Notes under the pieces: model-generated
Seen by the model: the letters and a program-made list of their open reading frames with translations, nothing else
Database searches by the model: none
Told to the model about the DNA's origin: nothing
Position numbers and translations under genes: made by a program
NCBI GenBank assembly: GCA_050948665.1
Contig: JBMNEH010000001.1
Span: 620,001-684,000, forward strand
Length of the DNA: 64,000 bases
Source: JBMNEH01 sp050948665
GTDB taxonomy: Bacteria > Bacillota > Clostridia > Christensenellales > UMGS416
Direction of reading: 5' to 3'
In this document: one piece after another, positions 49,945 through 59,139 of the stretch
Numbering within the stretch: position 1 is the first letter of the stretch
Layout: the number at the start of each line of letters is the position of its first letter

Positions 49945-51969
49945 ATGGATTTATTACGTTTCGGCGTGGCGTACTACCACGAGTATCTGCCCTATGAGCG
50001 ACTGGCACAGGATGTGGCCATGATGAAGGAAGCCCATATCAACACGGTCCGCATTGCCGAGTCTACCTGGAGCACTTTGGAACCGCATGACGGGGAATTT
50101 GATTTTCGCCATATTGATCCGGTCCTAGACGCCATGGAGGAGGCGGGGATCGACGTCATCGTGGGCACCCCCACCTATGCGCTGCCTCCCTGGCTGGCGC
50201 TGAAATGCCCCTCCGTTCTGGCAGTCACCTCCCGGGGCCCGGGCAGGTACGGCGCACGGCAGATTATGGATATCACAGACGAGAGCTATCTTTTTCACGC
50301 CGAACGGGTAATTCGCAAGCTGATCTCTCATGTAGCCGGACGGAAATGTGTTGTGGGGTATCAGCTGGATAACGAGACCAAGTATTACGATACCACCGGG
50401 CCTAATGTGCAGCGTAGGTTTGTCGCTTATCTGAAAAAGCAATTCCCGGATATTGAGGAGTTGAACAGGGTTTTCGGGCTGGACTACTGGTCCAACCGCA
50501 TCAATGCCTGGGAAGATTTTCCCGATGTTACCGCTTCTATCAACGGATCCCTTACGGCGGAGTTCGATAAATTCCGCCGTACATTGGTGGATTCTTTTCT
50601 GGCTTGGCAGGCGGATATCGTCCGGGAGTACGCCCGGGAAGATCAGTTTATCACCCATAATTTTGACTTTGAGTGGCGGGGACATTCCTACGGTGTGCAG
50701 CCGGCGGTCAACCATTTCCATGCCGCAAAGTGCTTGACCTTCGCCGCAGTGGATATTTACCACCCTTCCCAGGATGTTTTGACCGGCGCTGAGATTGCTT
50801 TCGGCGGAGATATGACCCGCTCTCTGAAACAGGATAATTACCTTGTCCTGGAGACCCAGGCCCAGGCGTTCGCCCATTGGCTGCCCTATCCCGGACAGCT
50901 GCGGCTGCAGGGATTCAGCCACCTTGCCAGCGGCGCCAACGGTGTAAACTATTGGCACTGGCATTCCATCCATAATTCCTTTGAAACCTACTGGAAGGGA
51001 TTGCTGAGCCACGACTTCGAAAAGAATCCCACCTACCTGGAGGCGGCAACATTGGGCGCGGACATGGAGCGGCTCAGCGAAAAGCTGGTCAATCTGAAGA
51101 AAAAGAACCGTGCGGCAGTACTTGTGAGCAATGAAGCGCTGACCGCGCTGCAGAAGTTCCCTTTCCTTCCCCCCAGCGGCAGCCCCTTTTTCCAAAGCGC
51201 CGATTATAACAATGTTGTGCGTTGGGTCTATGATGCCCTGTACCGGATGAATCTGGAGTGCGACTTTCTCTGCCCCGACGACGCTTCCCGGCTGGGAGAC
51301 TATGCTTTTGTAGCGGTGCCGGCACTGTACTCCGCACCGGACAGCCTGTTGGCGGCGCTGCGAGATTATGTGAAGAAGGGCGGGCATCTGCTGGCTACCT
51401 TCAAGACCGGATTTACCAACGAGTATGTAAAGGTCGCCCATGACCGTCAGCCCCATATACTCGGGGAAGCCCTGGGTATTACCTATTCTCAGTTTACGGT
51501 TCCGGGTAATGCCATGATGCGGAGCGAGGAGCTGGCGCTGCCGGAGAATGCGCCGGCGCTGCACTTCCTGGAGTTGGTGACGCCCACAACCGCCAGGGTG
51601 TTGGCGGAGGTGGAGCATCCCTTCCGAAAGGGTTATGCCGCTATAACCGAGAACGCGTTCGGTAAAGGAAAGGCCGTTTATATTGCGGCTATGTCCACGG
51701 ACGAGGTCATGGAACGGCTGCTGGAGCACATTTTAAAGGACGCTGGATTATGGGGCGCCGAACAATCCCTGTATTTCCCCCTGATTACCCGGGGCGGCGT
51801 CAACCGGCAGGGGAGGGATGTGCATTACTGCTTCAACTATTCCGGGAGACCCGTTTCTTTCCCCAACCTGTGGGGCGGGGCTACCGAACTGATCAGCGGA
51901 AGCGCCGTTGCTGCCGGGGAGACACTGACTCTGCCGGAATGGGGCGTGGCGATTTTAGAGATCCTGTAG
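49945..51969 (+). CDS. GH42 beta-galactosidase
   Basis: This is a cytosolic glycoside hydrolase of family 42 that removes beta-galactose from short oligosaccharides. The 674-residue protein begins FGVAYYHEYLPYERLAQDVAMMKEA, typical of the family. The acid/base is Glu144 in YQLDNET and the nucleophile is Glu303 in YLVLETQA. The middle domain (about 390-610) has the trimerisation/glutamine-amidotransferase-like fold, and the last 60 residues form a small beta domain. I chose the ATG at 49945 with GGGAGG ahead of it. It lacks a signal peptide, so the substrate must be imported, perhaps by the GPH carrier encoded upstream. Confidence 0.92.
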   Translation: MDLLRFGVAYYHEYLPYERLAQDVAMMKEAHINTVRIAESTWSTLEPHDGEFDFRHIDPVLDAMEEAGIDVIVGTPTYALPPWLALKCPSVLAVTSRGPGRYGARQIMDITDESYLFHAERVIRKLISHVAGRKCVVGYQLDNETKYYDTTGPNVQRRFVAYLKKQFPDIEELNRVFGLDYWSNRINAWEDFPDVTASINGSLTAEFDKFRRTLVDSFLAWQADIVREYAREDQFITHNFDFEWRGHSYGVQPAVNHFHAAKCLTFAAVDIYHPSQDVLTGAEIAFGGDMTRSLKQDNYLVLETQAQAFAHWLPYPGQLRLQGFSHLASGANGVNYWHWHSIHNSFETYWKGLLSHDFEKNPTYLEAATLGADMERLSEKLVNLKKKNRAAVLVSNEALTALQKFPFLPPSGSPFFQSADYNNVVRWVYDALYRMNLECDFLCPDDASRLGDYAFVAVPALYSAPDSLLAALRDYVKKGGHLLATFKTGFTNEYVKVAHDRQPHILGEALGITYSQFTVPGNAMMRSEELALPENAPALHFLELVTPTTARVLAEVEHPFRKGYAAITENAFGKGKAVYIAAMSTDEVMERLLEHILKDAGLWGAEQSLYFPLITRGGVNRQGRDVHYCFNYSGRPVSFPNLWGGATELISGSAVAAGETLTLPEWGVAILEIL

Positions 51970-51980
51970 GCAAAACCGAA

Positions 51981-52006
51981 AGCCTCCCCTCGGGGAGGCT
52001 GTTTTT
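51981..52006 (+). terminator. Terminator after the beta-galactosidase gene
   Basis: A 9-bp stem (AGCCTCCCC with GGGGAGGCT) is followed after one base by TTTTT. Confidence 0.9.
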
Positions 52007-52077
52007 GCAGACGAGGAAATAGGAGACTTCCCGGCGCTGCAAAGCCGGATGGGGCTGTTGAAAACAGAGAAATGTGG

Positions 52078-52083
52078 TATACT
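52078..52083 (+). promoter_or_regulatory. Extended -10 promoter of the MATE operon
   Basis: TATACT is preceded by TGG, an extended -10 element. A partial -35 element, TGTTGA, lies 16 bases upstream. Confidence 0.55.
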
Positions 52084-52130
52084 GTCAGGTAGAATTTCCG
52101 GGGCAGCACCCCGGCGAAGAGAGGCAATAT

Positions 52131-53546
52131 TTGAACCGCAGAGAAAACGCAATGAAGGCAATGCTGTCGCATGCCGGCACACCGGGGTTGGCAATGACAC
52201 TGGGCGCGGTGCTGCCTCTGGCAATACCGGCCATATTTGAGCAGATACTGGTAACGATGGTCCAGTATGTGGATGCCGCGATGGTGGGATCGTTGGGCGC
52301 TGTAGCCACCGCGGCCGTAGGCCTGACGGCCAGTTCCACCTGGTTTATCGGAGGAATACTCAGCGCCGTGGCGGTGGGATTCTCGGTGCAGGTGGCCCAG
52401 TATGTGGGGGCAGGAGAGCTGGAGCGGGCGCGGTCGGTTGTGGGGCAGGGCATACGGTTTGCTCTTTTGTTCGGGCTGGCGGTGGGGCTGGCCGCCTTTG
52501 CCCTTTCCTGGCCGCTGCCCCATTGGTTGGGGGCGGACACGGAGGTGGCCCCGCCGGCGGCGGTTTATTTCCGCATTGTGGCTTGCGCCGTTCCTTTTAA
52601 CCTTCTTTCCCAGCTGCTTGGCGCCTCCATACGCTGCGCCGGGGATGCGAAAACACCCCTGTTGCTCAATATCGGAATGAACCTGCTGCATGTGATATTG
52701 AACTGGTTGTTGATCTACAGCTCCCGGACGGTTACGCTTGGAAGCTTTTCTTTTGTTGTCCGGGGCGCGGGGATGGGGGTGCAGGGAGCTGCGGTAGCCT
52801 CTGCCGTTTCCATTGCTGCCCTCAGCGGCGCGTATGTATTGGTTCTGCGGCGGAAGAAATCCCTCCTCCGTCCTCAAAAGGGGGATGATAATCGTTTATC
52901 CCCCCGTGTGCTGTCAAGGGTTTGGAGGGTCGGCTTTCCTATCGCACTGGAGCGCTCCCTGACCTCCCTGGCCCAGATCGTCATCACGGGCGTTATCAGC
53001 AGCATCGGCACGGCGGCGGTGGCGGCCAACCACCTGGCTGTGACGGCGGAGTCTCTCAGTTATATGCCGGCCTACGGACTTGCCGCGGCAGCCACTGCGT
53101 TAACAGGGCAGGCGGTGGGCGCAAATCGACCGGACATCGCCAAGCGCTGCAGTTCACTGGTTGTCTGGATGGGGGTGGGAGCCATGACGGCGGGAGGCGT
53201 GCTGTTGTATGTGCTGTCAACGCCGCTGATCCGCCTCTTCACTCCGGACCCGGAGGTCATCCGCCTGGGCTCGGAGGCGCTGCGCATTGTAGCCTTTGCC
53301 GAACCCTTCTTTGCCATGTCGATCGTGATAACCGGGGTGTTGCGGGGAGCCGGGGACACGAAAGTGCCTTTTTTGATCAACCTTGCCACAATGTGGGGGG
53401 TAAGGATCACACTATCGTTGCTGCTGTACCGCCCCTTGGGACTCAGGGGCGTATGGCTGGCTATGGCAGCGGAACTCGGAGTCCGCGGAATCTTGTTTTA
53501 CCTGAGGTTGCTGCGGGGGAAGTGGCTGCGGAATCGATTAATTTAG
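52131..53546 (+). CDS. MATE family efflux transporter
   Basis: The 471-residue membrane protein has twelve helices in two halves and the MATE pattern: LPLAIPAIFEQILVTMVQYVDAAMVGSLGAVATAAVGL at the start and VGANRPDIAKRC in the second half. MATE pumps export cationic drugs and metabolites using Na+ or H+. I chose the TTG at 52131 with AGAGG seven bases upstream; an ATG at 52152 is the alternative and costs only seven residues. It is followed by rarA after 18 bases, so the two are probably co-transcribed. Confidence 0.9.
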   Translation: MNRRENAMKAMLSHAGTPGLAMTLGAVLPLAIPAIFEQILVTMVQYVDAAMVGSLGAVATAAVGLTASSTWFIGGILSAVAVGFSVQVAQYVGAGELERARSVVGQGIRFALLFGLAVGLAAFALSWPLPHWLGADTEVAPPAAVYFRIVACAVPFNLLSQLLGASIRCAGDAKTPLLLNIGMNLLHVILNWLLIYSSRTVTLGSFSFVVRGAGMGVQGAAVASAVSIAALSGAYVLVLRRKKSLLRPQKGDDNRLSPRVLSRVWRVGFPIALERSLTSLAQIVITGVISSIGTAAVAANHLAVTAESLSYMPAYGLAAAATALTGQAVGANRPDIAKRCSSLVVWMGVGAMTAGGVLLYVLSTPLIRLFTPDPEVIRLGSEALRIVAFAEPFFAMSIVITGVLRGAGDTKVPFLINLATMWGVRITLSLLLYRPLGLRGVWLAMAAELGVRGILFYLRLLRGKWLRNRLI

Positions 53547-53564
53547 CCTGTACCGGAGGGGAAA

Positions 53565-54902
53565 ATGGAGCAACAGAGTTTATTCGGCAACGACGCTGGT
53601 CTTCCGCTGGCGGCAAGACTGCGGCCGCAGGAGTTGGAGGACTTTGTCGGACAGACTCATCTGATGGGGCAGGGTAGGATACTGCGCCGATTGATCGAAC
53701 AGGACATGATCTCCTCTATGATTTTCTGGGGTCCTCCGGGCGTGGGAAAAACCACGCTGGCAAGGATCATCGCTCTCCGTACCCGCGCTGCCTTTATCGA
53801 TTTCTCCGCGGTGACCAGCGGTATACGGGAAATCCGGGAGGTGATGCAACGGGCGGAAAGGAATCGGATCACCGGGGAGCGCACGATACTGTTTGTGGAT
53901 GAGATCCACCGTTTCAACAAGGCGCAGCAGGATGCATTCCTTCCTTTTGTGGAGAGAGGCAGCATCATACTGATCGGCGCAACGACGGAAAACCCCTCAT
54001 TTGAAATCAACGGCGCGCTGCTATCCAGGTGCCGGGTTTTTGTGATGAAAGCCCTGACTCCTGAAGACTTGATGACCCTCCTTTCCCGGGCGATTTCCGA
54101 TGAGCGGGGCTTTGGGAAGCAGAAAGTGGATTGTCCTCCCGAGTTGATGCGAGCGCTTGCGGAATTCGCCAACGGCGATGCCCGTACCGCGCTTTCCGCT
54201 CTGGAAATGGCGGTGCTGAACAGTCCGGAGGAGGAAGACGGCATCGTAGTGACACGGGAAGTGGTGGAACAGTGCATCTCCAGAAAATCCCTGCTGTATG
54301 ATAAAAACGGGGAAGAACATTACAACCTGATATCCGCCCTCCACAAATCCATACGGAATTCCGATCCTGACGCGGCAGTTTACTGGTTGGCGCGGATGCT
54401 GGAGGCGGGTGAGGATCCCCTGTATGTGGCGCGGCGGGTCGTCCGCTTTGCCAGCGAGGATATCGGTATGGCGGATTCCCGGGCGCTGGAGGTCGCGGTG
54501 GCCGCTTACCAGGCCTGTCACTTTATCGGTATGCCGGAATGTACGGTACACCTGACCCACGCGGTGGTGTATATGTCCCTTGCGCCGAAGTCGAATGCCC
54601 TGTATGTCGCTTATGAGGAGGCGCGGGAGGATGCCCTGACCCGGTTGGCTGAGCCCGTCCCTCTGGTGATCCGGAATGCGCCTACTCGGCTTATGGCGGA
54701 TCTTCATTACGGAGAGGGTTACCAATATGCCCACGATACGGCGGATAAGCTTACTGATATGCAGTGCCTGCCCGAATCCCTGCAAGACCGGGAATACTAC
54801 CGCCCGACGGAACAGGGTCTGGAGGCGAGATACAAGGCGCGGCTGGAGGAAATCAAAGACTGGAAGCGAGGCAAGCGGAAATCCGCCAAGCCGGATGACT
54901 GA
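53565..54902 (+). CDS. rarA: Replication-associated recombination protein RarA (MgsA)
   Basis: RarA is an AAA+ ATPase that acts at stalled replication forks. The 445-residue protein has LAARLRPQELEDFVGQTHL at the start, Walker A GPPGVGKTT, Walker B LFVDEIHRFNKAQQDAFLP, the sensor-1 GATTENPSFE and the C-terminal tetramerisation region with RFASEDIGMADSRALEVAVAAYQACHFIGMPEC. All are highly conserved in the family. The C-terminal tail is basic. It follows the MATE gene closely. A terminator-like hairpin shared with the convergent gene lies 41 bases downstream. Confidence 0.95.
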   Translation: MEQQSLFGNDAGLPLAARLRPQELEDFVGQTHLMGQGRILRRLIEQDMISSMIFWGPPGVGKTTLARIIALRTRAAFIDFSAVTSGIREIREVMQRAERNRITGERTILFVDEIHRFNKAQQDAFLPFVERGSIILIGATTENPSFEINGALLSRCRVFVMKALTPEDLMTLLSRAISDERGFGKQKVDCPPELMRALAEFANGDARTALSALEMAVLNSPEEEDGIVVTREVVEQCISRKSLLYDKNGEEHYNLISALHKSIRNSDPDAAVYWLARMLEAGEDPLYVARRVVRFASEDIGMADSRALEVAVAAYQACHFIGMPECTVHLTHAVVYMSLAPKSNALYVAYEEAREDALTRLAEPVPLVIRNAPTRLMADLHYGEGYQYAHDTADKLTDMQCLPESLQDREYYRPTEQGLEARYKARLEEIKDWKRGKRKSAKPDD

Positions 54903-54937
54903 CGGAGGAAGGGATATCCGGACAAATCCAGGGATAA

Positions 54938-54968
54938 AGAAATACCGGGGAGCGATAGCTCTCCGGTA
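54938..54968 (-). terminator. Terminator of the peptidoglycan-binding protein gene
   Basis: TACCGGGGAGC (54943-54953) pairs with GCTCTCCGGTA (54958-54968) with one G-T pair and a GATA loop. The minus strand continues TTTCTTT. It lies between convergent genes and may also serve rarA. Confidence 0.75.
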
Positions 54969-54984
54969 AACTTTACTTTCGGAA

Positions 54985-56742
54985 TTATCCTGCATTCTGG
55001 GCTGCTTCCCAGGCCTCCCACACAGCGTCCTGATGTCTTTTGGCAAACGCAGTGTTGCCGTTGTGAACATTAGAGTTGAGGAAGTGGAGACAAACCTGCC
55101 CGTCCATGCCATTGTTCTGGTTGGGACCGTAGGCGTGGGGCATCCCATTGATGGATGCGGCTACGGTGATCCCGTTATAGGTGACCCATACCGGCCTGGG
55201 ATCCCAGCTCCAGGTTCCACCGTAGGTTTCCAGCATAATGGCGGTATCCTCTTTTGTGAGAGGCTCCACATCGGCGTGATTCCCGTTGGAGAAGGAGCGA
55301 ACAATGTAAGTCTTACCAGAACGGACATCATATATGGAGAGATTGGTGTTTTTCGGCAAGGTGGACTTTACGACCTTGAACCAGTCCAGAAGTTGTACGC
55401 CATTGGGAGCGGGAGCCGGCTGGTTCCCGGCGGAGGTATCCACCCCCCTCAGATCGGCGTTCTCTCCGGTATTCGAAGAGGACGCCGCCCTGGAGGAGGA
55501 GGAGGAATAGACAGGAGCGGAGGAAGACATCAGTTTGGCGTAGGTGTTCTTACCCACAACACCGTCTGTCTTCAGTCCGCAAGCCTTCTGGAATGCCATA
55601 ACCGCGTTATAAGTGCCTTTTCCGAATTTTCCGTCGATAGCACCGGAGTAATATTTTAGCGCCGCCAGCCGGGTCTGGAGAGTTTTCACCTTTTCACCGG
55701 TGGAACCCTTCCGCAGGGTCGTGGAGGTCATTGAGATCATCGTGTTGATCATCGCCTGTGTAGCGGAGCCGGCCACGCCGTCCTGGGTCAAGCCCATTGC
55801 TTTTTGGAAGGCTTTGACTGCCGCTACGGTTTTCGAGCCGTAGTTTCCGTCGACACCGGCAGTGTAGTAGCTCAATGTTTTCAGATTTCTCTGGAGGGTG
55901 CGCACAGCGTCTCCGGAAGTACCCTGGCGCAGCGTTTTATAGGTACCGCTGTTATCATCGGAAGAACTGGCCGCGGTTGTTTTTAACCCGCCGTCAGCCT
56001 TGATAGCGGCCCAAGTCGATACGCCGCAGATGCCGTCTGCTTTCAGATTTTTCGCAGTCTGATAGGCTTTCAAGGCGGCAGTGGTTTTTCTGCCAAAGAC
56101 ACCGTCCACATTGCCATCGAGGTATTTCTTCTCTATAAGGAAGGTTTGGAGCACACGTACCGCCGTGCCGCGGCTTCCGCTGCGGATCAGGCCGTAAGAT
56201 GCTGCGCTGCCCGCGCTACCGCTGCCGCCTGTAGAGCCGCTTTCACCCGCGGCGAGAACAGAAGACAGCTTCGACCAGGTGGCTCTGCCGCAAATGCCGT
56301 CTGCTTTTAATTGATTTGCTGTCTGGAAAGCTTTGATGGCTGCGATGGTCTTGTCTCCTGCGTTGCCGGAAATGTCCCCGGAGTAATGGCCGAGTATTGT
56401 TAAAGCCACCTGCAGAATTTTCACATCGTCGTGCTTCACGTCTTTTTTGACGGTGGTCTTTGTGGAATCTTTTGCGGTAGTCAGCATATCCGAGCGAATA
56501 TAGCCCACATATTTCCCTGTCCGCACCTTTGTCCACTCACCGGAGGTTCCCAGCACGGCGACATTTGTGCCTTTATTGACAGTTGTAAGGACGCCGGATG
56601 TTTGCGACGCAGAGGAGCGAACATTGACCCTTACCTGCGTTGTCCCATAGCTGAGAGCCAGGGCTCCGGGAGCTGCAAAACTCAGCAATGTCAGCATTGC
56701 CAATGTTGCAGCAATCAGTCTCCCGAAATACCTTTTCTTCAT
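54985..56742 (-). CDS. Secreted protein with SH3 and four peptidoglycan-binding domains
   Basis: The 585-residue protein has a signal peptide ending near Ala29. A bacterial SH3 domain follows (about 33-82, with RVNVRSSASQTSGVLTTV and KYVGYIRSDML). Four PG_binding_1 repeats come next, at about 105-165, 185-245, 270-330 and 340-400, each ending in a DGxxG motif. A Ser-rich linker leads to a C-terminal domain of about 140 residues. That domain has WSWDPRPVWVTY, PHAYGP and GQVCLHFLNSNVH, the last His/Cys-containing stretch looking like a metal or catalytic site. I cannot name this domain; it has a faint likeness to L,D-transpeptidase relatives. A wall-remodelling role is likely. Confidence 0.85.
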   Translation of the reverse strand: MKKRYFGRLIAATLAMLTLLSFAAPGALALSYGTTQVRVNVRSSASQTSGVLTTVNKGTNVAVLGTSGEWTKVRTGKYVGYIRSDMLTTAKDSTKTTVKKDVKHDDVKILQVALTILGHYSGDISGNAGDKTIAAIKAFQTANQLKADGICGRATWSKLSSVLAAGESGSTGGSGSAGSAASYGLIRSGSRGTAVRVLQTFLIEKKYLDGNVDGVFGRKTTAALKAYQTAKNLKADGICGVSTWAAIKADGGLKTTAASSSDDNSGTYKTLRQGTSGDAVRTLQRNLKTLSYYTAGVDGNYGSKTVAAVKAFQKAMGLTQDGVAGSATQAMINTMISMTSTTLRKGSTGEKVKTLQTRLAALKYYSGAIDGKFGKGTYNAVMAFQKACGLKTDGVVGKNTYAKLMSSSAPVYSSSSSRAASSSNTGENADLRGVDTSAGNQPAPAPNGVQLLDWFKVVKSTLPKNTNLSIYDVRSGKTYIVRSFSNGNHADVEPLTKEDTAIMLETYGGTWSWDPRPVWVTYNGITVAASINGMPHAYGPNQNNGMDGQVCLHFLNSNVHNGNTAFAKRHQDAVWEAWEAAQNAG

Positions 56743-56772
56743 GCTTCTCGCCTCCTCAGGTTCCTCAAAGCA

Positions 56773-56801
56773 ATTCTATTACAAAAGTATAACAATGTCA
56801 A
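56773..56801 (-). promoter_or_regulatory. Promoter of the peptidoglycan-binding protein gene
   Basis: On the minus strand TTGACA (56801-56796), a 17-bp spacer and TAGAAT (56778-56773) lie 30 bases before the start codon. Confidence 0.85.
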
Positions 56802-56878
56802 GTGTTTTCAAGGGGAAATATTACAAATATGTTTAAATATTTATGATTTCCTAACAAATACAATCTGTAGGCGTTGCG

Positions 56879-56908
56879 TTGCATACCAAGTACAAAATAT
56901 GGTAAAAT
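56879..56908 (+). promoter_or_regulatory. Promoter of the PP2C-GH32 operon
   Basis: TTGCAT (56879-56884), an 18-bp spacer and TAAAAT (56903-56908) lie 41 bases before the start codon. The surrounding intergenic stretch (56760-56940) is notably AT-rich. Confidence 0.68.
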
Positions 56909-56949
56909 AAGCAAATAAACAGGAATATTTTCTGCGGACGGGAGAGGGA

Positions 56950-57657
56950 ATGCGCTATCTGAGCCGGACATTTTCACATACGGGAGGACGTGAAGGGAAT
57001 GAGGATGCTTTCCTCTGCCTTCCTGTGTGGTGGGCTGTGGCGGACGGACTCGGGGGACACGAGCGCGGAGAAGAAGCGTCCTTGACGGCGACGGAGGAGT
57101 TGAAGGCGGCATACCACCGGGGACAGACGCCGGAAGAAGCTTTCAATCTGGCCCAGAAGGCGGTTTGCCGGATGGATGGTCCTCGAACGACGCTGGTGCT
57201 GGCGGCAGCGCAGGAGAACACTCTGCGTTTTCTCCATCTTGGAGACAGCAGGGGGTATCTTTTTCGAGACGGCAGGCTGCTGTACCGGACGGTGGATGAT
57301 TCCCTGCCGCAGAAATTGGTGCAGTTGGGGGAGATCTCTTCCGAAGAGATCCGGCGGCATCCTCTCCGCAACCGGCTGACCGCTGCTTTGGGTGGGGAGG
57401 ATATTATCGCACCCCATATTTCTTTCCCCTTACAGCTTACCCACGGAGACGCGCTGCTGCTGGTCAGCGACGGATTTTGGGAGCCGGTGACGGAAGCGCG
57501 CATGCTGGAAGCGTTGGCGGCTGCCGACGGCCCGGAAGCGTGGATCATGGGGATGCTGGAGGGCATTGACCCCTCCGGGGCTGAGGATAACCTGACGGCG
57601 GTGGCCGTCTTTGTTCTTGCGGAGGGAATGGAAAGGAATGAGGCGCATGGCGTTTAA
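56950..57657 (+). CDS. PP2C family serine/threonine phosphatase
   Basis: This is a soluble metal-dependent protein phosphatase of the Stp/PrpC type, 235 residues long. The family motifs are present in order: GREGNED (Asp19), VADGLGGH (Asp32), LGDSRGYL, LLLVSDGFWE and EDNLTAVAV. The matching kinase (PrkC/Stk type) is not in the window, although the two genes are often adjacent in Firmicutes. Its stop overlaps the start of the GH32 gene, so the two are translated together, an unusual pairing. GGAGAGGG lies before the start. Confidence 0.92.
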   Translation: MRYLSRTFSHTGGREGNEDAFLCLPVWWAVADGLGGHERGEEASLTATEELKAAYHRGQTPEEAFNLAQKAVCRMDGPRTTLVLAAAQENTLRFLHLGDSRGYLFRDGRLLYRTVDDSLPQKLVQLGEISSEEIRRHPLRNRLTAALGGEDIIAPHISFPLQLTHGDALLLVSDGFWEPVTEARMLEALAAADGPEAWIMGMLEGIDPSGAEDNLTAVAVFVLAEGMERNEAHGV

Positions 57658-58978
57658 ACCGCGTCCGGTATTGCATTTTACACCTGAAACCGGGTGGATG
57701 AACGATCCCAACGGGCTGGTCTATTTTCATGATAAATACCATTTGTTCTATCAGTATCACCCGGATTCCCTTTTCTGGGGACGCCCGATGCATTGGGGAC
57801 ACGCCGTGAGTGAAGATCTACTCCATTGGCGACATTTGCCTGTCGCGCTTGAGGCGGACGAGTTGGGAGATATTTTCTCCGGCTCCGCCGTGGTAGACAT
57901 CGGGAATACCTCCGGGCTGGGGAGAAAAGGCGAACCTATGGTATTATTCTACACCTATGACGACGGGCAGCGGGAGGGTCAGGCTTTGGCTTGGTCGGAG
58001 GACGGTTGCAGCTTCACCAAGTATCCCGGGAATCCCATACTGCCCTTTGAAACAGGGGATTTCAGGGATCCTAAGGTCTTCCGTTTCGGAGAGAGCTGGC
58101 GCATGGTGATTTCCCGGGGGGACAGGGTGCTGTTTTATGGCTCGGAAAACCTGTTGGATTGGCGGAAGGCCGGGGAATTTTCCGGTATTCCCCTTCCGGG
58201 TGTGTGGGAATGCCCGGATTTGTTTCCCCTTCCCAAGGCCGGCGGGGAGAAGTGGGTGCTGGTGGTCAGCATGGGGATGCCCCGGGAGCTGGGGCGGCGG
58301 CCGGTGTATCTGATCGGCAGCTTTGACGGCGCAGCATTTACCCCGGAGGGGAACTTGCATTATCTTGATGAGGGGCCGGAGCAGTATGCCTCCGTCACCT
58401 GGTTTGATCGGCCGGAGGGTGAGAAAAGGATGTTGGGCTGGGCATGGGACGGAGACTGCGGAGACGCCTTCCCCACAGCGCCCTACAAGGGTCAAATGGG
58501 ATCCCCCCTCTCCCTTTGCCTGATGGATACCGCCTCCGGGATGCGGTTGGGGCGGCGTTTCTGCGAGCAATTGATCCTGGCGGCAACGGACAGCTTTTCC
58601 CTTCCGGCTTCCGGATTGCCAAAGGGGCCTTGGGCGCTGGAGGCGGAAGGGGAGACCCCTTTTACCCTGTCCCTGTGCAATGAGGCAGGGGATTGTTTTA
58701 CCTTCGGATGGGAGGGAGACAGGTTGTTTATCGACCGGTCGGGCTTGCCTGCCCTGCCGGGAAAACCGGCTTACAACCGCCGCTGGGAAGCGAAGCGGGT
58801 GGAAACCGGGCCCCTTTATCTCCGGGCGTTGGTGGACCATTCCATGTTTGAGCTGCTGGGAGACAATGGGGCGCTTCTTTTTACGGCCGCGCTCTTTCCC
58901 CGGAAGCCCTTTACCCGGGTTTCCGTGACCGGAAAACCCCGGTGCTGCGGTATTCTTTTTGAGGAAAGCGACCGATAA
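57647..58978 (+). CDS. GH32 beta-fructofuranosidase (sucrose/fructan hydrolase)
   Basis: This family-32 glycoside hydrolase cleaves sucrose, sucrose-6-phosphate or fructo-oligosaccharides. The 443-residue protein has the nucleophile Asp20 in WMNDPNG, the transition-state stabiliser Asp141 in FRDPK and the acid/base Glu188 in WECPDLF, all intact. The five-bladed propeller (1-300) is followed by a C-terminal beta-sandwich (about 320-443). No signal peptide is seen, so it works in the cytosol. The ATG at 57647 overlaps the phosphatase gene by 11 bases; ATGs at 57611 and 57638 are alternatives. No sucrose transporter gene is next to it. Confidence 0.92.
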   Translation: MAFKPRPVLHFTPETGWMNDPNGLVYFHDKYHLFYQYHPDSLFWGRPMHWGHAVSEDLLHWRHLPVALEADELGDIFSGSAVVDIGNTSGLGRKGEPMVLFYTYDDGQREGQALAWSEDGCSFTKYPGNPILPFETGDFRDPKVFRFGESWRMVISRGDRVLFYGSENLLDWRKAGEFSGIPLPGVWECPDLFPLPKAGGEKWVLVVSMGMPRELGRRPVYLIGSFDGAAFTPEGNLHYLDEGPEQYASVTWFDRPEGEKRMLGWAWDGDCGDAFPTAPYKGQMGSPLSLCLMDTASGMRLGRRFCEQLILAATDSFSLPASGLPKGPWALEAEGETPFTLSLCNEAGDCFTFGWEGDRLFIDRSGLPALPGKPAYNRRWEAKRVETGPLYLRALVDHSMFELLGDNGALLFTAALFPRKPFTRVSVTGKPRCCGILFEESDR

Positions 58979-58992
58979 GAAGGGGAGCCGGT

Positions 58993-59085
58993 ATGCGTAT
59001 TCGATTTACCGGGGGCGCGGCATTTTGTTGCCGCCTGAGGGCAAGGGAAGACAATATTTTACCCCATGCCGGCAGCGTCCCCTGA
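58993..59085 (+). CDS. Possible 30-residue ORF or gene remnant
   Basis: An ATG at 58993 has GGGGAG seven bases upstream and opens a 30-codon frame between the GH32 gene and its terminator. The start MRIRFTGGAAFCCRLRA is reminiscent of the N-terminus of PhnP-like metallo-beta-lactamase-fold hydrolases (MRIRFLGTAA...FCRC). It stops after 30 residues, so it could be the stump of a decayed gene or chance. The base composition is like its neighbours. Confidence 0.3.
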   Translation: MRIRFTGGAAFCCRLRAREDNILPHAGSVP

Positions 59086-59102
59086 GGATGGCCGGAAAGA
59101 GA

Positions 59103-59131
59103 ACGGAGCGGAAAACTGTCCGCTCCGTTTT
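59103..59131 (+). terminator. Terminator of the PP2C-GH32 operon
   Basis: A 10-bp stem (ACGGAGCGGA and complement) with a six-base loop is followed by TTTT. Confidence 0.82.
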
Positions 59132-59139
59132 ATGCATGT

